From Begonia masoniana (taxonomy: Eukaryota; Streptophyta; Magnoliopsida; Cucurbitales; Begoniaceae): DNA of 64,000 bases. The stretch spans positions 52,636,466-52,700,465 of the forward strand of contig CM039503.1 of NCBI GenBank assembly GCA_022432975.1, written 5' to 3'. The notes below the pieces were generated by a model, which saw nothing but the letters and a program-made list of their open reading frames with translations, had not been told where the DNA came from and did not search any database. Below are positions 36,296 to 50,100 of this stretch, one piece after another. Each line of letters opens with the position of its first letter. Position 1 is the stretch's first letter. The position numbers and the translations under genes were made by a program.

Positions 36296-37200
36296 CTTTC
36301 CTTAAGTTCAATTTAGTCCTTAACGTATGGGGTCAATGGTCAATTGAACCCTAACGTTTATTTTTGAACCAATCAACCCCTATCGTTAACAACATTTTCA
36401 ATTTGACCCCTCCAATTAATTTTTTTTTTTAAATCTCCAAAATACATTTTTCCCCTTTCCCCCTCCCTCCCTCCCTCTCAAACGAGTTCTGCACTAATTA
36501 ATTTCCTCCGTGCAATATTTTCTCTCTCTCCCTCCCCCCTGCAAACTTTTTCCTCCTTCCTCGTCGCCGATGCAACTTTTGGATCACCCAAAATGGGTTC
36601 TGCACTAATTTCCTCCGTCGATTCCTTGTCGGACGGTGATGCCTCAGTTGACACAATAGCTACAAGCTGGTTCATCTTCTTCCTAATGATATTTTTCTGA
36701 AATACACAGGAAAATAAACAATGGCAAAAAAAAAAAAACTTTCTTCAAAAAAAGCAGTGTAATTTCAGTTCGTGACCAGGAAATTGAAGAACTTTAAAAG
36801 AAGATGAACAAATATCAATCTGAAAAACAAATTAAAATGGGTAGAAATTCGCGTACGCAAGTGATGACCATCCATATGTTTTTCTCGTGGATATGTAAGC
36901 AAAGTTTGCAGGGACGAAAATGACAGCAAAGTAAATGAGAAAAAACATATCATCTGTGCTATAACAGAGCAATAATATATTCTCCAGCAAAAACAGTAAA
37001 TCTAGCCTCTGCCATCGTCAGTGTAAAGAGATTGTCAAAACGAGATAGAGAGGTATTTTAGAAATTTTAAAGAAAAAATTGATTGTAGGGGTAAAATTGC
37101 AAATATTGTTAACGATAGAAGTTGATTGGGTCTAACATAAATGTTAAGGGTTAATTAATTATTGATCCCAAAAGTTGGGGGCTAATTTGAACTTTCTCTG
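36296..37200. mobile_element. Mutator-like non-autonomous element
   Basis: Degenerate terminal inverted repeats of about 120 bp (AAGTTCAATTTAG, GTCAATxxTxAATT, CCAATCAACxxCTATCGTTAA) bound 905 bp. The 10-bp word AATTCAAAAG occurs just outside both ends (36286-36295 and 37201-37210). The inside has CCCTCC runs and no transposase. It lies about 135 bp upstream of the SDE2 ATG. Confidence 0.7.
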
Positions 37201-37336
37201 AATTCAAAAGCCTTCCTATCTCGAAAGGAAGTATGCAAATATAGCTATTTACAAGGTTATTTTTGCAAAACGAAACCACTTATAGGGCGAGGCCAAAACG
37301 AAAGCGAAGCCGAAGCTGGAAGATCTCTCTGCAACC

Positions 37337-39937
37337 ATGGAGTCTCAATTCCCAAACCCTACCATCAACAGTCCCCCGATCTTCAACCTTTTTGTTAGGC
37401 TATTGAGTGGCAAATCCCTTGCGTTACAGTTTTCTTCTCCTATTATTCATGCGCATGAAATCAAGCATCGCCTATTTGAAATCACCAGAATCCCTCCCCA
37501 CTACCAGCGCCTTCTTACCGGCGTCCGTCAAATCAATGAAGATTCCATCATCTCTTGCTCCGGAGAATCCTCTCGAACGTTCCCCACCGTTCACCTCCTT
37601 CTCCGGCTGCTCGGTGGTAAGGGGGGTTTTGGTTCTCTTTTGCGCGGCGCTGCTACCAAAGCGGGACAGAAGAAGACGAACAATTTTGATGCTTGTCGGG
37701 ATATGAGTGGCAGGAGATTGAGGCACGTCAATGCAGAGAAGAGACTGGAAGAGTGGAGGGCTGAAGAGGAGGGGCGAAGGTTGGAGAAGGTGGCGGAAGA
37801 GTTCCTGAAGAAGAACGCAAAGGTAGGGAAGAAAGGAACCGGGGATGGTGAGGCTCTGAAGTATGTGGAGAAGTATAGGAAGGAGTCAGCACGTTGCGTG
37901 GCAGAGGTAGAGGAGTCTGTGAGGGAGGCAATTAAAGTAGCTGCGAATGGGAAAAGGAAAGGTGCCGCTGAGGAGAAGGAGGCGAAGAAGATGAAGATTT
38001 GGTAAGTGTTCTTGGATTATAGTTTGGGTCAATTGTGTGAAAGATTCGATGAAAATGTTTACTTCGACTTAGTGTTCATTCATTGTTTCTTAGTGCCGTC
38101 TGCGTTTAAGATGCTAATATACATTTAGGCTGTAGTGATCTTCTTCTTTTTTGTTTTTAGCTCGTCAGTCTGATGGCATGAAAATGTATTTTAATATGAT
38201 AACGATGCATAGTTTTATGGTTCCTCTCAGGATGGGAAAGCGAAAATTAGGAGAAAGTGATGGTGATGATACAGATGAGGATTTCAGTGATGATGAAGAG
38301 GAAAAGAAATCAGTTATATTGAATAATGAAAACCGATCGGGTTCAGATAGAGAAGCCGAGGGAAGTTTGGGATCAGTTTCAGGGGGGAAGCTAGGAAAAT
38401 GTTCTGGTGGAAGTTCAAGTGAGAGTGGTTCTGAGAATGAGAAAGAGGTTGTATTGCAGGGAAGCGGTAAATCTAATGGATACCTTGGGGGAGCGTCTCA
38501 TCAAAATAAGCTTAAGAATGTGACCGAACTAATGATAAATGACCAGGGGATTACTAAAGCTACAATTGTATCTTGTTCAATACTTGGTACCATCTCTGAT
38601 ACTGAGGAAGTGGCAGCTGAGGAGTGTGATGGAATTAAAACTGGAACGGGAGAAGATAAAATAGGTCAACCACATGAAACTATTGATTCGAATGAAGGAG
38701 ACATCTCTGAATGTATGCCTGTTGAAATTCAAGAAAATTGTTCTTTAGAATTTGATTCAAGTGTTTGCAATCCTGAAGTGGAGAAGCCAATCAATATTGA
38801 CGACTTCAATTCAGCAGAAGAGATTGAGGTACGATACATACTCTGTTCTCCTGCCGATTCTTTAAGTGAAACACCTTAAGAAAGACAGCTTAAAATCATA
38901 ACTACTTTGTGGAGAAAAAGAGTACAATTCATGAATAGGTCAACTGCTCAGACAATTTTATTTTTCAAACTGAATGCTTCTCTAAGACATCCATATCCAT
39001 GATTATAGTTTTGTTTGGATGATGGTTTTGTTGTGGAAAGGATTCTAATTTGTAAAATAGGTCTAATAATTGGCAAAATTACCTTGTTCATGAAAGACTG
39101 CAGAAGAGGTGAAGTCATTAGTATACATGTCAGTAAAATTATTCTCTTAGCTTGATATGCCCTCGTGTATTAACTCATATTGGGTGGCACAAGCATTTTC
39201 TGAGCTAGATTAGCTTGTTCAGGTTCTTCTTATTTGTTGTCTTGGCTTCAAGTTGTCTACTCTTTTTCTTTGTCTAAAGTTGGTGCATCACGTTGATGTG
39301 AAATGTCAATTGATGGAGAAGTTATCTGATGAAGTCTCCGTGGTCTTTTATCTTATAAATATGAAACTAGGACTTCATGAAGTGAAAAAGTTTCGATTTT
39401 GAATAAGAACTTTGACTACTTCGTACTCAAACAATGGATGACAGTGTTACTACATTCCTGTTAAGGAAATCAATAGTTACCAAAATCTCAAATAAGATGC
39501 TTCCTTTTGTGATCACAATTACACAGATTATAATGAGATAAGTTCCTATTAGGAAGTAATAATAAAAATGATTTACAGCTTCTATATTTATTTCTATGTA
39601 TTCTGCAATTCTGTAATTAGTATTAAGTTAAGATTTATTTATTTTTCTTAGATTAAGATAGTCTGTAACTACAGAAATAAATGAAACTATAATGTACTCC
39701 TTAACCAATATTTTCCCCTATCCTTGTTCTCCTATTGATAAGAATGTATTATGGACATATAATTTCCATTATTAATAATCATCACGACAGGTTCTTGGCC
39801 TCGAAAGATTAAAGTCTGAACTACAAGCTCGTGGATTAAAATGTGGAGGTACTTTACAAGAGCGTGGATCCAGGCTTTTCATGCTAAAGACTACCCCATT
39901 AGACAAGCTTCCAAAGAAACTGCTTGCGAAGAAGTGA
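37337..39937 (+). CDS. SDE2: SDE2 homologue, ubiquitin-like fold and SAP domain
   Basis: The exons are 37337-38001, 38231-38828 and 39791-39937, giving 469 residues. The N-terminal ~95 residues are ubiquitin-like and end in [13 protein letters not shown] (GGKGG at 93-97). In yeast and human SDE2 this site is cleaved by deubiquitinases to release the active C-terminal part, which works in splicing and genome maintenance. Next come [17 protein letters not shown] and a basic, Glu-rich coiled coil (to ~222). Exon 2 is acidic and low in complexity ([15 protein letters not shown]). Exon 3 encodes a SAP-like DNA-binding motif ([19 protein letters not shown]). The exon 2 acceptor (CTCTCAG|GATGGG) was chosen because earlier AGs give stops. 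Role in plants is inferred from the family. Confidence 0.9.
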
Positions 39938-40242
39938 ACGTCTGTGATGTGTTTTTTTTTTCTTTTTACGATGTACTACAGGCTGCGACTTCAAGATATT
40001 AAGTGAAGTCATGTGTGTTGTGGCAATGGCTATCCTGTATCAGAGGGCCACAAAAAACTTGTAGTGAAACTCTTGTGAGTGATATTAATTACTTAAACAC
40101 GACTCTTGTTTTAGCCTAATAATCACAGAAAGCAACATGGCCCAACAAAAATGATGGAAAGTATAATCAAATTCAGTCACACCTATTATGAACAGGAAGA
40201 GGATTGTAAAGTCCAGATATAGTTAAGGTAATTATATGAATA

Positions 40243-41974
40243 TCAGACGTTTTCTGACTGTCTTCCATGGACTGGGGATGGAGAATTTCTGCAAACTGGG
40301 CAGCTGCTGTTCATTCGAAGCCACTCATCTATGCAGTCAACATGGAAGCAATGCTTGCACTCTGGTATGCATCGGAGAGTGTCCTTGAAACAATACTCCG
40401 ACAAGCATATGGCACATGTGCCATCATTTGGGCCAGGTAATCGCTTACTCTCTCCGAGCACTACTTTTTGATAAGATTGAATGGTTTCTTCTTCTAGACC
40501 CAAAACAATGGTGGGTTCAGCCCCCACTGCAGCAGGGTCTGAGTTTTGATGCCTGTTGCCCCCACTGTGATCCCGGGTTGAAACATAGGCTACATATCCA
40601 AATCCAACTGCAAAGCACAAAGCTGGTATCGCAATGATCATGCAGGTGGTCCAGAATATTATGAGTGGCCTGTTTATTATTTCTGAAATGCGAAATTTGA
40701 GGTAATCAGATTTTGATTAACATGTCTCTAAGTAAATACTGTAAGATTACATTGCAAAAAAAATACTATGCTACTTGTTTCCTTGTTTGTAGTTATCAGT
40801 GCATGAATTATGGCAAGTTACTTATAATATAGCATGCAAGTCTACCCCACGAACTTATATAGATTGAGTTAGTCGGATTGCACTAGAGAGCTAAACACGA
40901 TATAAAAGAGTTGAAGATGAATAAGAGATAAATAAGTTCTAGCTTGGAGTAGAATGTTTAATATGTAATCAGCTTGTTAAGAGACATATTAACAATTATT
41001 TAATATTTTTTAGTCAATGCTGATGAGACAATGCCAATAGGGATATAAATATTTAGAATTTATATCTGGGTCAACTGCAAGCCCGTTCAAGGATCCTATG
41101 TCATACTTAAAATTAATTATATGACTCACCTATCAAAACCAGCCAAGTTCATCTTCCTAAAATGTCAAAGCCATTTACTTTCTTTAGCCGCCTTAAGAAT
41201 ATTTTCTTTTGATAAACCCAGTTGATTTTTCAAAGACACTGCTAGGTTGAAACAACAACTGCAAGATTGGGAAGGATAAAGATGATGGTTAGTAAGAAAA
41301 TTACCTTTTTGCCTGTAAAAGCAGCCAATCTCTGTGCTGGTGTTGTTTTTGTATCCACACACACCACCTTTAGATTCACAATCTTGGCAATCGGGTTCCT
41401 TCCAAGTGAGCTCAAGAATTTCTTTGAAGTCAGTTGATAGTTCTTTAGGTTGAATTGGCCATGAAACTGGGACAGGTAACGTAGTAAGAATTTGGCATGA
41501 GGAGGGCATTGACTTTGCCATACCTTCAGAAGCAGTAGCTAAAACTGAATATGTTGAATTACTTAGGCAGCTGATGACGGTGAAGAGAGACATTGTGACA
41601 TTGGATGCGCAGCTCAAAAATGTGAAGTTTTGACTGAGTGCAGGCACAAATGGAGTACCTGAAAGATTGAGCTTGCCTTGAAGAAGTTGTCTCGGAAGAC
41701 ATCTAGCCGGGTCATATAGTTGTATCGTTTGAGTATTATAATTGATTGCCTGCACAAAAATTTCTCTAGAAAAAGGAAGAACTTGAACTGTTTTATATCT
41801 GCTATTGCAGCCTAGATAGAATCCAGGATAGCCGCAGCGTAGAGGTTGTTGACCTTCTAAATAGAATGGGAAACGGATAGGAAAGCCACTCGTACTGCAC
41901 TTTGAAACTGTACAACCCTTTGCTGGGTAGATAATAGGAAGGAGTAAGAGAAAGAAGACCTCTAAGTTACCCAT
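40243..41974 (-). CDS. ATL20/21/22-like RING-H2 E3 ligase with GUB_WAK ectodomain
   Basis: The exons are 41974-41305 and 40682-40243, giving 369 residues. Residues 1-20 are a signal peptide. Residues ~21-105 form a Cys-rich GUB_WAK_bind-type wall-binding domain (GFPIRFPFY, LRCGYPGFYLGC). Residues ~190-220 show a WAK-associated pattern (DCESKGGVCGYKN, GCF). Residues ~229-257 form a membrane helix. The RING-H2 finger at ~313-354 is CAIC ... CKHCFH ... CPVC with the expected C-x-H-x2-H spacing and Trp. The layout suggests a plasma-membrane E3 ubiquitin ligase with its sensor in the wall; the partner is unknown. The single intron joins the ectodomain to the membrane/RING half, so the two open frames are one gene. 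Confidence 0.9.
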
Positions 41975-43030
41975 TTATTCAGAAACATCGAAATTCTTGG
42001 TATGTGTATCCCAGAGTCCAAACTTATAAAAGGAATAGTTTGGAAGCCTTGTTGCTATAATATATAGAACATTTTTTCTATTTATTATTGGTAGAAATGT
42101 CTCTCATCCGCCAATAAGTCAACAAAGATATATTCCAAATAGATCTAGTCTAACCGCAGATATTCATCCTTATGTAGACGAACATGCTTATGTATTCACC
42201 CGTGTACACATATAGATTCTTGTGTATGAAGAAAGTTGACTCCACGAATTCATAAATATGTAAAATCATAGATAATTGTACGTGGGAAGGAAGTAAGTTG
42301 CTCTGTCACAATCTTCCAATTGAATAATAGAAATGGAAATCAATTTAAAAACTAACATGAAACACAAGGTGAATAACAATGAAAACATTGCAGGAGGTAT
42401 AGTTATAAACAAACTATGATAGTAATTCTGTAATTTATATTTGATGCTTGTGCTTCATTATGTCGCATTTCTATTTGATTACAATCTCAACTTCATGCAT
42501 CTTTGGACTGAATGATGCCATGAGGGATCTGGGTTTTAGCTTTCTTTTACTATTCATCTACTTGTTGTCTTCAGTTTGAACTTTGAAGAAATATAGAGAG
42601 AGCTACTTAAAAAACTGATTCATGAAATAATACAATCCAAAATTGATTAGAGGAACCAGAAGAGAATCTGTTTATTAACTTTTTAACCTACAAATGCCCC
42701 CACATTCTCAAAAACTAAAATTTGCTTCGTACTCAGTACAAGGAAAATAGAAACAAAGCCCCTTGTTAAGATGAGAAAGACAGACACTTAACATTTCTCC
42801 AACAGGTTGACCGTGTATATTCAATTATTGATACATATAACCTTCCACCCTGTGAAACAGCTTCTGATGAAAGTCAAAACTCAGAACCCAGCAGATGCCA
42901 GAACTGTTTAACAAGAGCATCTTGCTCAAGTTTGAAAGGGTACAACCATTTCAATCCCACAAATGTGTCTTCCAATTTGGCTGAAGGAAAAACTGATTTT
43001 TGATTATATTTTATGTAACTGTTGTTTATT
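41975..43030. other. ATL upstream region and b561 3' flank
   Basis: AT-rich; no gene or clear repeat is seen. Confidence 0.6.
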
Positions 43031-44555
43031 CTACTGGTTCACTTCGAAATTTGGGTTCATAGCTGCTTTCTCCGACTTTTTTATACATGATAATGCTTCA
43101 AGTATGACTACTGATACAAGTATTACACTTAATAAAAATCCATACCCTATCTTCCACTCATTTCCTGCACCGCCAATTTGTATTCCCAAAACTATGTTAA
43201 ATGCTCCAAAAAAGAGAGCAATCCTTCCAAACCAATGGTGGTACCAGTTCCAGTATTTACGGATCTTGGAGTCCTTGTTTGGCCGCAAAAAAAATGCCTT
43301 TATCTGAATCTCAAGGTAAGAAGTTTGTTAGATTTTTGATATGTTACTAGTTATTGCTTTCAGATTTTTAATGTGTTTTGTTGGAAAGTTGCATGTTTAA
43401 TAGAGAGAAGTAATGACAGAAATTGAATTTTCCAGAGGTTGAATCAGAACGATTACGAACCTGAAGAATGCTGAGCGCAAGGACAAAAATCCCAATTCCC
43501 CTATGAGTTGGAAACTGGGCATTGATTTTGTTATAAAGTTGCCATCCAAGCAGAACAGCAGTGAGGCCGACGACAAAACCAAGCAATTGAATTATGGAGT
43601 GAAGGTAAAACCAAAGAGGATCTTTATGTTTAAAATATCTTGGAATAATTGCCCCAACTGGAAGAATCAGACCCCACCCAACAATTCCCAGTATCCCATG
43701 ATTCTTCTTTAGCTGCCCTATATCATCAGGTGGAGCAGACATAGATCCTGCAGGAATAGATCATCTCAGTCAATGAAGAGTAGCTAAATTTTCAAAACTG
43801 AAATGGAAGGAAGATAACCTGCAGAAAAATCTAAATTGACGGCCGTTTTGTCATCGTGACGGGACAAGTGGTTGTGCTTTGGGATCACACTTCCGAAAGC
43901 TAGTAGAATCGGTTGCTGAACGAGTGGAGCATTAAATTGCAGCTGAAAGGCCAAGTAAATGGAGGCCCCATGAAGCACGACCGAGGTAGGAATGTTGGTG
44001 AGGGGCAATTCACCTTTGTCTGCTATCACCTGTGAGTCCTCCTTACCCTGCAAGTAATACTGGCTGATTCTAGCATTGCCTTTCATGTTCACCCATCCCA
44101 CCATAGCACTTGACCCGACCATCATCCCAACTTCCGAGAATCCAATTCCTACCCATCCTGTCGTGTATAAAGCCGATAATATGATACTCACTACATACTC
44201 GTTGTTTTGGGAATACTGCAATAGGATTTGAAATGAAAACAACCCTGTTATGGCAGTGGAAGTTTAGAAAATGAAATTTAGGCCTAGCGCTGCTTACCCT
44301 CAGGACAAAAGTGTTCCAAATAGGCATACAGACCATGTTTGACAAATTGCCATATGGTGGTGGAAGAAAACTCATAAGATCAGTATTGCATTGATCCGAT
44401 ACTTGAGTTCCAGCTGCGCCGTTGTTACTACCTTCTAAAACCCCCAGCTGATCACTTGCAAGGCAAAGAGTTTCCGGGCCGGGAGATAATATGGGGAGGA
44501 GTAGAAGATACAATTGGAGGAAGAGTTTTGACAGTCGTGAAGTTGGATTCGCCAT
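43031..44555 (-). CDS. cytochrome b561 and DOMON domain protein
   Basis: The exons are 44555-44298, 44215-43819, 43747-43461 and 43303-43031, giving 404 residues. After a signal peptide (LFLQLYLLLLPILS) comes a DOMON domain (~55-215: TGWVGIGFSEVGMMVGSSAMVGW). A b561 core of about five membrane helices follows. The four likely haem ligands are in KKNHGILG, FYLHSIIQ, FPTHRGIG and WYHHWFGR. The family moves electrons across membranes, often from ascorbate. It may be the orthologue of the Arabidopsis gene near At3g61750. It is divergent to the DUF212 gene, with 752 bp between the two ATGs. Confidence 0.92.
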
Positions 44556-45307
44556 TGAAAGAACCGAAATTGGTTAGAAAGAGGAAGAAAGAATGATAAT
44601 GTGATGCAAGAGAAGTGGAGAAGAGGGTATGATAGAGAGGAGGTTGAACGGTTTTAGTCTCTTGGGTTTGAAGGATGGAAGATAGTTGTTGTGAGTGGCA
44701 TTTCTGGTGGAGGTTGGTAATAATTATCACTCAACTCTTAATCTCATCCTTAAGACTTGTTTTTCCTTTCCCTAATTATCAATTTCCTTGACTTAATACA
44801 TCGATTATCTCTACCAATTTGAAAGTTTTCTTGCTGTCTTTGAAGACATAATTTAGATGAATATCATTAACTCAATCCTTCCATGATCTATGGATTCGGC
44901 GAAAGATGCCTCTTCTTTGTTTATTACGGCTTTTTCTTCGGAATTGTCTAATTGATTTCTTTTATTTTTTCAAAAGAAAATCGAAGAATATTCTTATTCC
45001 TATAACTTTTTTTGTTATTATATAGAAATTGACGATGCTAAAAGGGTACGAAAATATGGTGGAAATAAGTAATTTTGTAAAGCTGAAATAAATTGACGCA
45101 TGTGTGTATTTGTACATAAATCTAAATTCTGTATTCTTAATTTTATCTAACCAATGTCCGGTCTGCGGCTCTGGATTGGTTGGGCTGATTTGATGCCCCC
45201 CTTGCTTTTCTAAGAATCCCTACGCAAATCTCTGTCTCTCTCTCTCTCTACACTTAATTTTGAGATGCTGATGGGAGTGGGGAGAGAGGGAGAAGGACAA
45301 TTTTACC
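44556..45307. promoter_or_regulatory. shared upstream region of two divergent genes
   Basis: 752 bp separate the b561 and DUF212 starts. It includes a CT run (45235-45249) and AT-rich DNA. Both promoters must lie here, but no decisive element was identified. Confidence 0.4.
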
Positions 45308-46572
45308 ATGATACCTGCTTCTTGTTCCTTTATCTTCGGAGTTTCCAGTCTGCCAACGAACCCTCTTTCTTCTTCAAAGCTGTTCACTTTTGGGCCTGGC
45401 ATCCCTCCCTCCGCAAAACTCCGAAGCTCTTCCCTTTCTTTCTGCTATCGTGCTGGCTCGAATCCAAAAAACCCAAAAACAGAGCCGACTTCTTCTGCTT
45501 TTTCTTCAAATCACTTGTCGATTCTCTCCCCGGTCTTGCGGGGCGTTAAAGACTTCGCTCATTGGCAAGCCCAGAAATGGGGTTTTTGTTTACCCACCAA
45601 TGTTGTTTCGGACGAAAATGGTGGAAATTATTTACAGAACGGAGGGTTTGGAGTAGCTCTGTTGAGCATTACGACGAACGCCAAGCATCGGATTAGTCCC
45701 TTCGTGGCGACACTAGCATCCAACCCAACTTTCATTTCGGGATTTTGCGGCTTGTTTTTCGCGCAATTGATAAAGGTTCTCATCAATTTCTTTGTGGAAA
45801 GGAAATGGGACTGGAGAATAATGTTTGCTTCTGGAGGCATGCCTTCTTCACACTCTGCACTCTGCACTGCCTTGACCACTTCCGTGGCTCTTTGCCACGG
45901 CGTTGCGGACTCGCTGTTTCCAGTGTGTTTGGGTTTTAGTCTGATTGTCATGTACGATGCGATTGGTGTTCGACGCCATGCCGGAATGCAAGCTGAGGTA
46001 GAAAGTTTACATTTTTAGTGTCATTTTGTCAACAATTAAACTTTTTTTTGGGCGGAAAGTTTTGATGAATGAAAACCCATTCTACTACTGTTTAAATGTT
46101 GCTCTATGGGATCTGTTTTTCTCAGTGCACATCGACTAATCTCCACCAATTTGTATGTTACATCCTCATAATTGATGGGTTTTCTGAGAAAAATTTACTC
46201 TAAAACCCAAATTTTGTTGGCTGTTTGGAATGCCTGTAGATCTTAATCGAGCTAATCTCGGGTTTTATGCAAGGAATCGTTCATTAAATGTCGATAATCT
46301 TAATTGTGTGATTCTAGACCCAAGAGTCTGGCTCGAGGTGTGAACCTTTTATAGTAGTTAAGGTGAATCTTGTTTTTCTGACTCTAAACCGATGGGAACT
46401 GCATTTTCAGGTTCTAAATATGATCGTGGCCGACTTGTTTCAAGGGCATCCTATAAGCCAAAGAAAGCTGAAAGAGCTGCTCGGCCACACCCCGTCACAG
46501 GTTCTGGCTGGAGCTTTATTTGGCATCTTGGTTGCTTGTGTTTGTTGTCAGGAATCTCTAATCGGGGCTTAG
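45308..46572 (+). CDS. DUF212 / divergent PAP2 family membrane protein
   Basis: The exons are 45308-45997 and 46411-46572, giving 283 residues. The N-terminal ~80 residues are Ser/Pro-rich without acidic clusters, like a plastid transit peptide. The conserved part begins at SNPTFISGFCGLFFAQLIKV and includes the hallmark ASGGMPSSHSALCTALTT, then MYDAIGVRRHAGMQAE|VLN across the intron, and a C-terminal membrane helix. The family is called acid phosphatase/vanadium haloperoxidase-related, but activity is unproven. The frame is clean, and this is the last intact gene before the frame-broken block. Confidence 0.9.
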
Positions 46573-47190
46573 ATTCCACGCCCCCTTCCATTTTTGTTCT
46601 AGTGTTCCATTGCCTGCCATTTCTGTTCTTCAGAGATTGCAAAAAAGCAGACAGAATAAGTCTCACCAGAGTCTATGCTTTTATTTGTCCTCTGCTCATT
46701 GTATAAACTACTCAGATGTTTGTGAATTGTGTGATCAGCTTGAGATAAAACACAGTTTTCGGTAATCAGTAATTTTGGGTTTACAATACTGATGACAACA
46801 GATTGTGTTAAGTCTCAGAACTCCAGAAAGACTCAAAAAAGATAAACATATATAGGTCAGAAGACACTCCTTTACAAAGAGTAGTAAGAGTGCCTCCTCT
46901 ATGAGAAGTAAAAGCTCAACTAGAACAAGAAGGCAAAAGCAAAAATGGTAGGACAGCCATTCTACTCCTAGTAGAACTAGTCATCATAAATGGAGCTAAA
47001 TATGTAATTGGCAAAAATGGTGGAGAGCTGTTGAAGTTTCCAGGACTCACCTAAAGCCTTTATTTTCTGCACGAGATCTCTATTCGATGTGCGGATAGGA
47101 ACGAAGCTGAGGCGAGTCCGTAGCTTCAGCAATTCTCAAACAGTCTCTCTTTTGAACTTCCCAATCCGATAATGACTGCGAGGAGTAGCC
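46573..47190. other. convergent 3' flanks
   Basis: This lies between the DUF212 stop and the EMB1703-like stop. No gene is seen. Confidence 0.6.
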
Positions 47191-50100
47191 TCATTTTCTT
47201 CTAGGCTTCTTCAACATTCGTTTCGACCTCTTTCTGCAACAAAATGATCGCAACAGAGAACGTTTAATTGTCTGTTTGATAGAATTGCCACCATAATTAA
47301 CCTCTGAATTTTAGACAAATAACTATACATTCAAAAAATGTACCTCTTTGGTGGTTTTGGTTTGTTTCCAAAACCAAATACACCCTTCATCAATGAGCTA
47401 ATATCGACTGACCTTCCCCGCATGATCTCATCGTGGTACATTTTGCTCCCAATTTCAGTGATTTTTTCTTCCACTTCTTCAAGTGTTTGGTCCACGCTGA
47501 GCATGAAGCTCCCCTTTTCTGATGACAGTCACGGCAAAACCATTCGCTTTGGCTTCCCGAAAAGCTTCCTAACAAATTTTTTCGGTAACAGTTATCCATA
47601 GATACAGCAATATTTGCATATATACACCTTTAAAAAGTTTGCAGGTTGACTAAATGAATCATAAGAAAAAATCTGGATGATAGAAATAAAAAAACTTGGT
47701 ACTAAATTTGTAGCATAACATGTTACCTTAGGTGGCCGTGCAACAACAAAGGCATTGCCATTCCCTTGCATTTCCATTTGAGACTGAATGATACAGCAAA
47801 GATTCTTGCAATCCGAAACATTCTCGAAAGCAATCACATGGTATGGCTTTGGTTCCAGTTCAAGCTCCCCTGCCATCTCTAAGGAATAAAGTCCAATTCT
47901 CTGATCTCCATCATCATCTGTGTATAATTCAATGCACTGCAAAAGACCCGTCACTTTTGAGGATAATACGGCATTAATAAGACAATTAATTAAAAAAATT
48001 CAATAAAATATCAGCAGATTACTTTAGAGTTTAGAATACTTACTAGTACATGTGGAAGATCCAACCACCATAAGTTATCTTCTTCCTTCACGTCTGCATA
48101 TTCACTATACTTGTTTACAACAGCTTGTGGCCCAAACAATTCCATCTCTCTTCTAAGCTTACTTAGTTTCTTCTCCATGAATTGCTTATTCCTTTCAGGC
48201 AATTTATCCATTAATTCAGCAGCTTCCTGGATTTCTTTCTCGGTTATCCATCGATCCAGATCCTTTCCCATGTCCCTCATAATGGATTTAATTTCTGGGT
48301 CTGTCACCTCATTGTAAGAGTCCAAAAATCCTTGAGACCACTTCTTTGTGTGTTGCCAAAATTCCTTTCCTGTCTTTTTGCCAGCTTTGACAGATCCATC
48401 ACTGCCTTCTATAATTGTCTTGGAATTCATTGTATCTCTATTCCGAGCTTCAATATTTTGATCGCTGGTTTTTACGGAAGCTTCTCCAGACTCGAAATCT
48501 GTTGACTTTGTAGGATAACTCTCTTTGTTCTCACTTGCAGGATTAGAAATACCAGTTTTTTGTACCAAAAATTGCCCGCCGTTGGTCCAAAAATTCTTTG
48601 TAGAAGGCCGGACTCTTTTCCAAAATCGGGCCTTTCCATCGAGGAATTATTTTTTCTGGTGGATCATACAGGCTGATTCCATCTAGAAAAAAGAGGAAAA
48701 AAAAATTAATTGCCTTCTATGCTGGAGCATAAAAAAATTGGAAAGTAATTCTTTGAATGAACATGAAATCTAATATTCAATCAAAAAATAGGTTATTCAA
48801 TTAGTAAAATCTGACAAAGCTAAAAGACGGTAAACAACAATTCATTACCTACTCCATAATCAAGATTTTCAATGTTGGAATGGAGCCACTCATGCAGTTT
48901 CAACATTTTTTCATTCTCTACCTCGACTTTTTTCTCAAGACCTTTGAAAAATGCAAGTTTATCTTCAGCATCCATTGCATAAAATGGATCCCTCCCCGCT
49001 AATTCATTTTCCCGAACTTGAAAAACAATTTCGCTAAGATTTTCGTCTTTCATCCATTCCAACTCATCAGATTCAATCATCGGTAGGGTTGAGTTGGTGT
49101 TCAATTGTTCACTTGCTTTCTCTCGTGCAATCATGTAATTATCTCGAAAGCCAATTCCAATCTTCTTAACTACTGGCTCAACCTCACCAAAATTTTCTTC
49201 TATCCAATTCTCAATTTTTAGATGTGGTTTAACCTCTTTACTACTACTTGTGGATTCCTGATAGGAAATATGGAGATTTCCTCCATCCATTCTAGGTTCA
49301 TCTGTTGAATCTTTCGAGGTATCTGTCTGAACGGGAAGAGCTTCTTTAGCTCCCAGAGAACCATTCTGAACTAGAATGGATTCTTTATCGTTCAGAATAG
49401 AACCATTGTAGCCTTGTTCTTCCACTGCATTTTTGGAGTGACCATCCTGGTTTGAAGGAAAGGCATTGTCGGCTATTGACAAGGGTAAAGACTCCAATCC
49501 ACCATTAGAGATGGAAGAATTGGCCAAATTGTAGTCCAAATCCCTTTCCTTACTTGTATGACCACCTAATTCTTTTTCGGTAAATACTCTTAGAGCATCC
49601 ACACTTTCTAGCATAGTTTTAATCCGAGTTTCTTTATCTGGGTCTTGTTTTTTACGTTTTTCGGAGAAATACTCCCTCGCCTCCTTTACCGACTTAATGA
49701 CCTTCAGTTTCCTTCTCGCAATTTCGCTACCAATATTTGAGTGCTTTGCCTCTGCTGAGTGTAGCTTATTCTCTAAATCTTTTGAATACAATTTTGTGGA
49801 ACTGGTATCAAATGGCACTTCTATACGTGAAGAATTTGAGGCATCATCCACTTCAAAATCTCTATTCTCCATACTACAAAGTCTAATACTTGAAAGTAAT
49901 CCGTCTTCTTTGCCTAAATCTCTTTTTAAAGAATCAGAAATGACTAGTTCACCTTCTTCGCCGTGTTCTCGGGCTGGTTGAATATCATTTGGCAATTTCT
50001 CATTCACGGCTTTCTGTTCCTCGTCATCCGAGACAACCATGGAATGCTCCCTAGGCCTCCATTTTCCTGGCCTCCCTCGCCATGTCTTTAATTTCCTGAA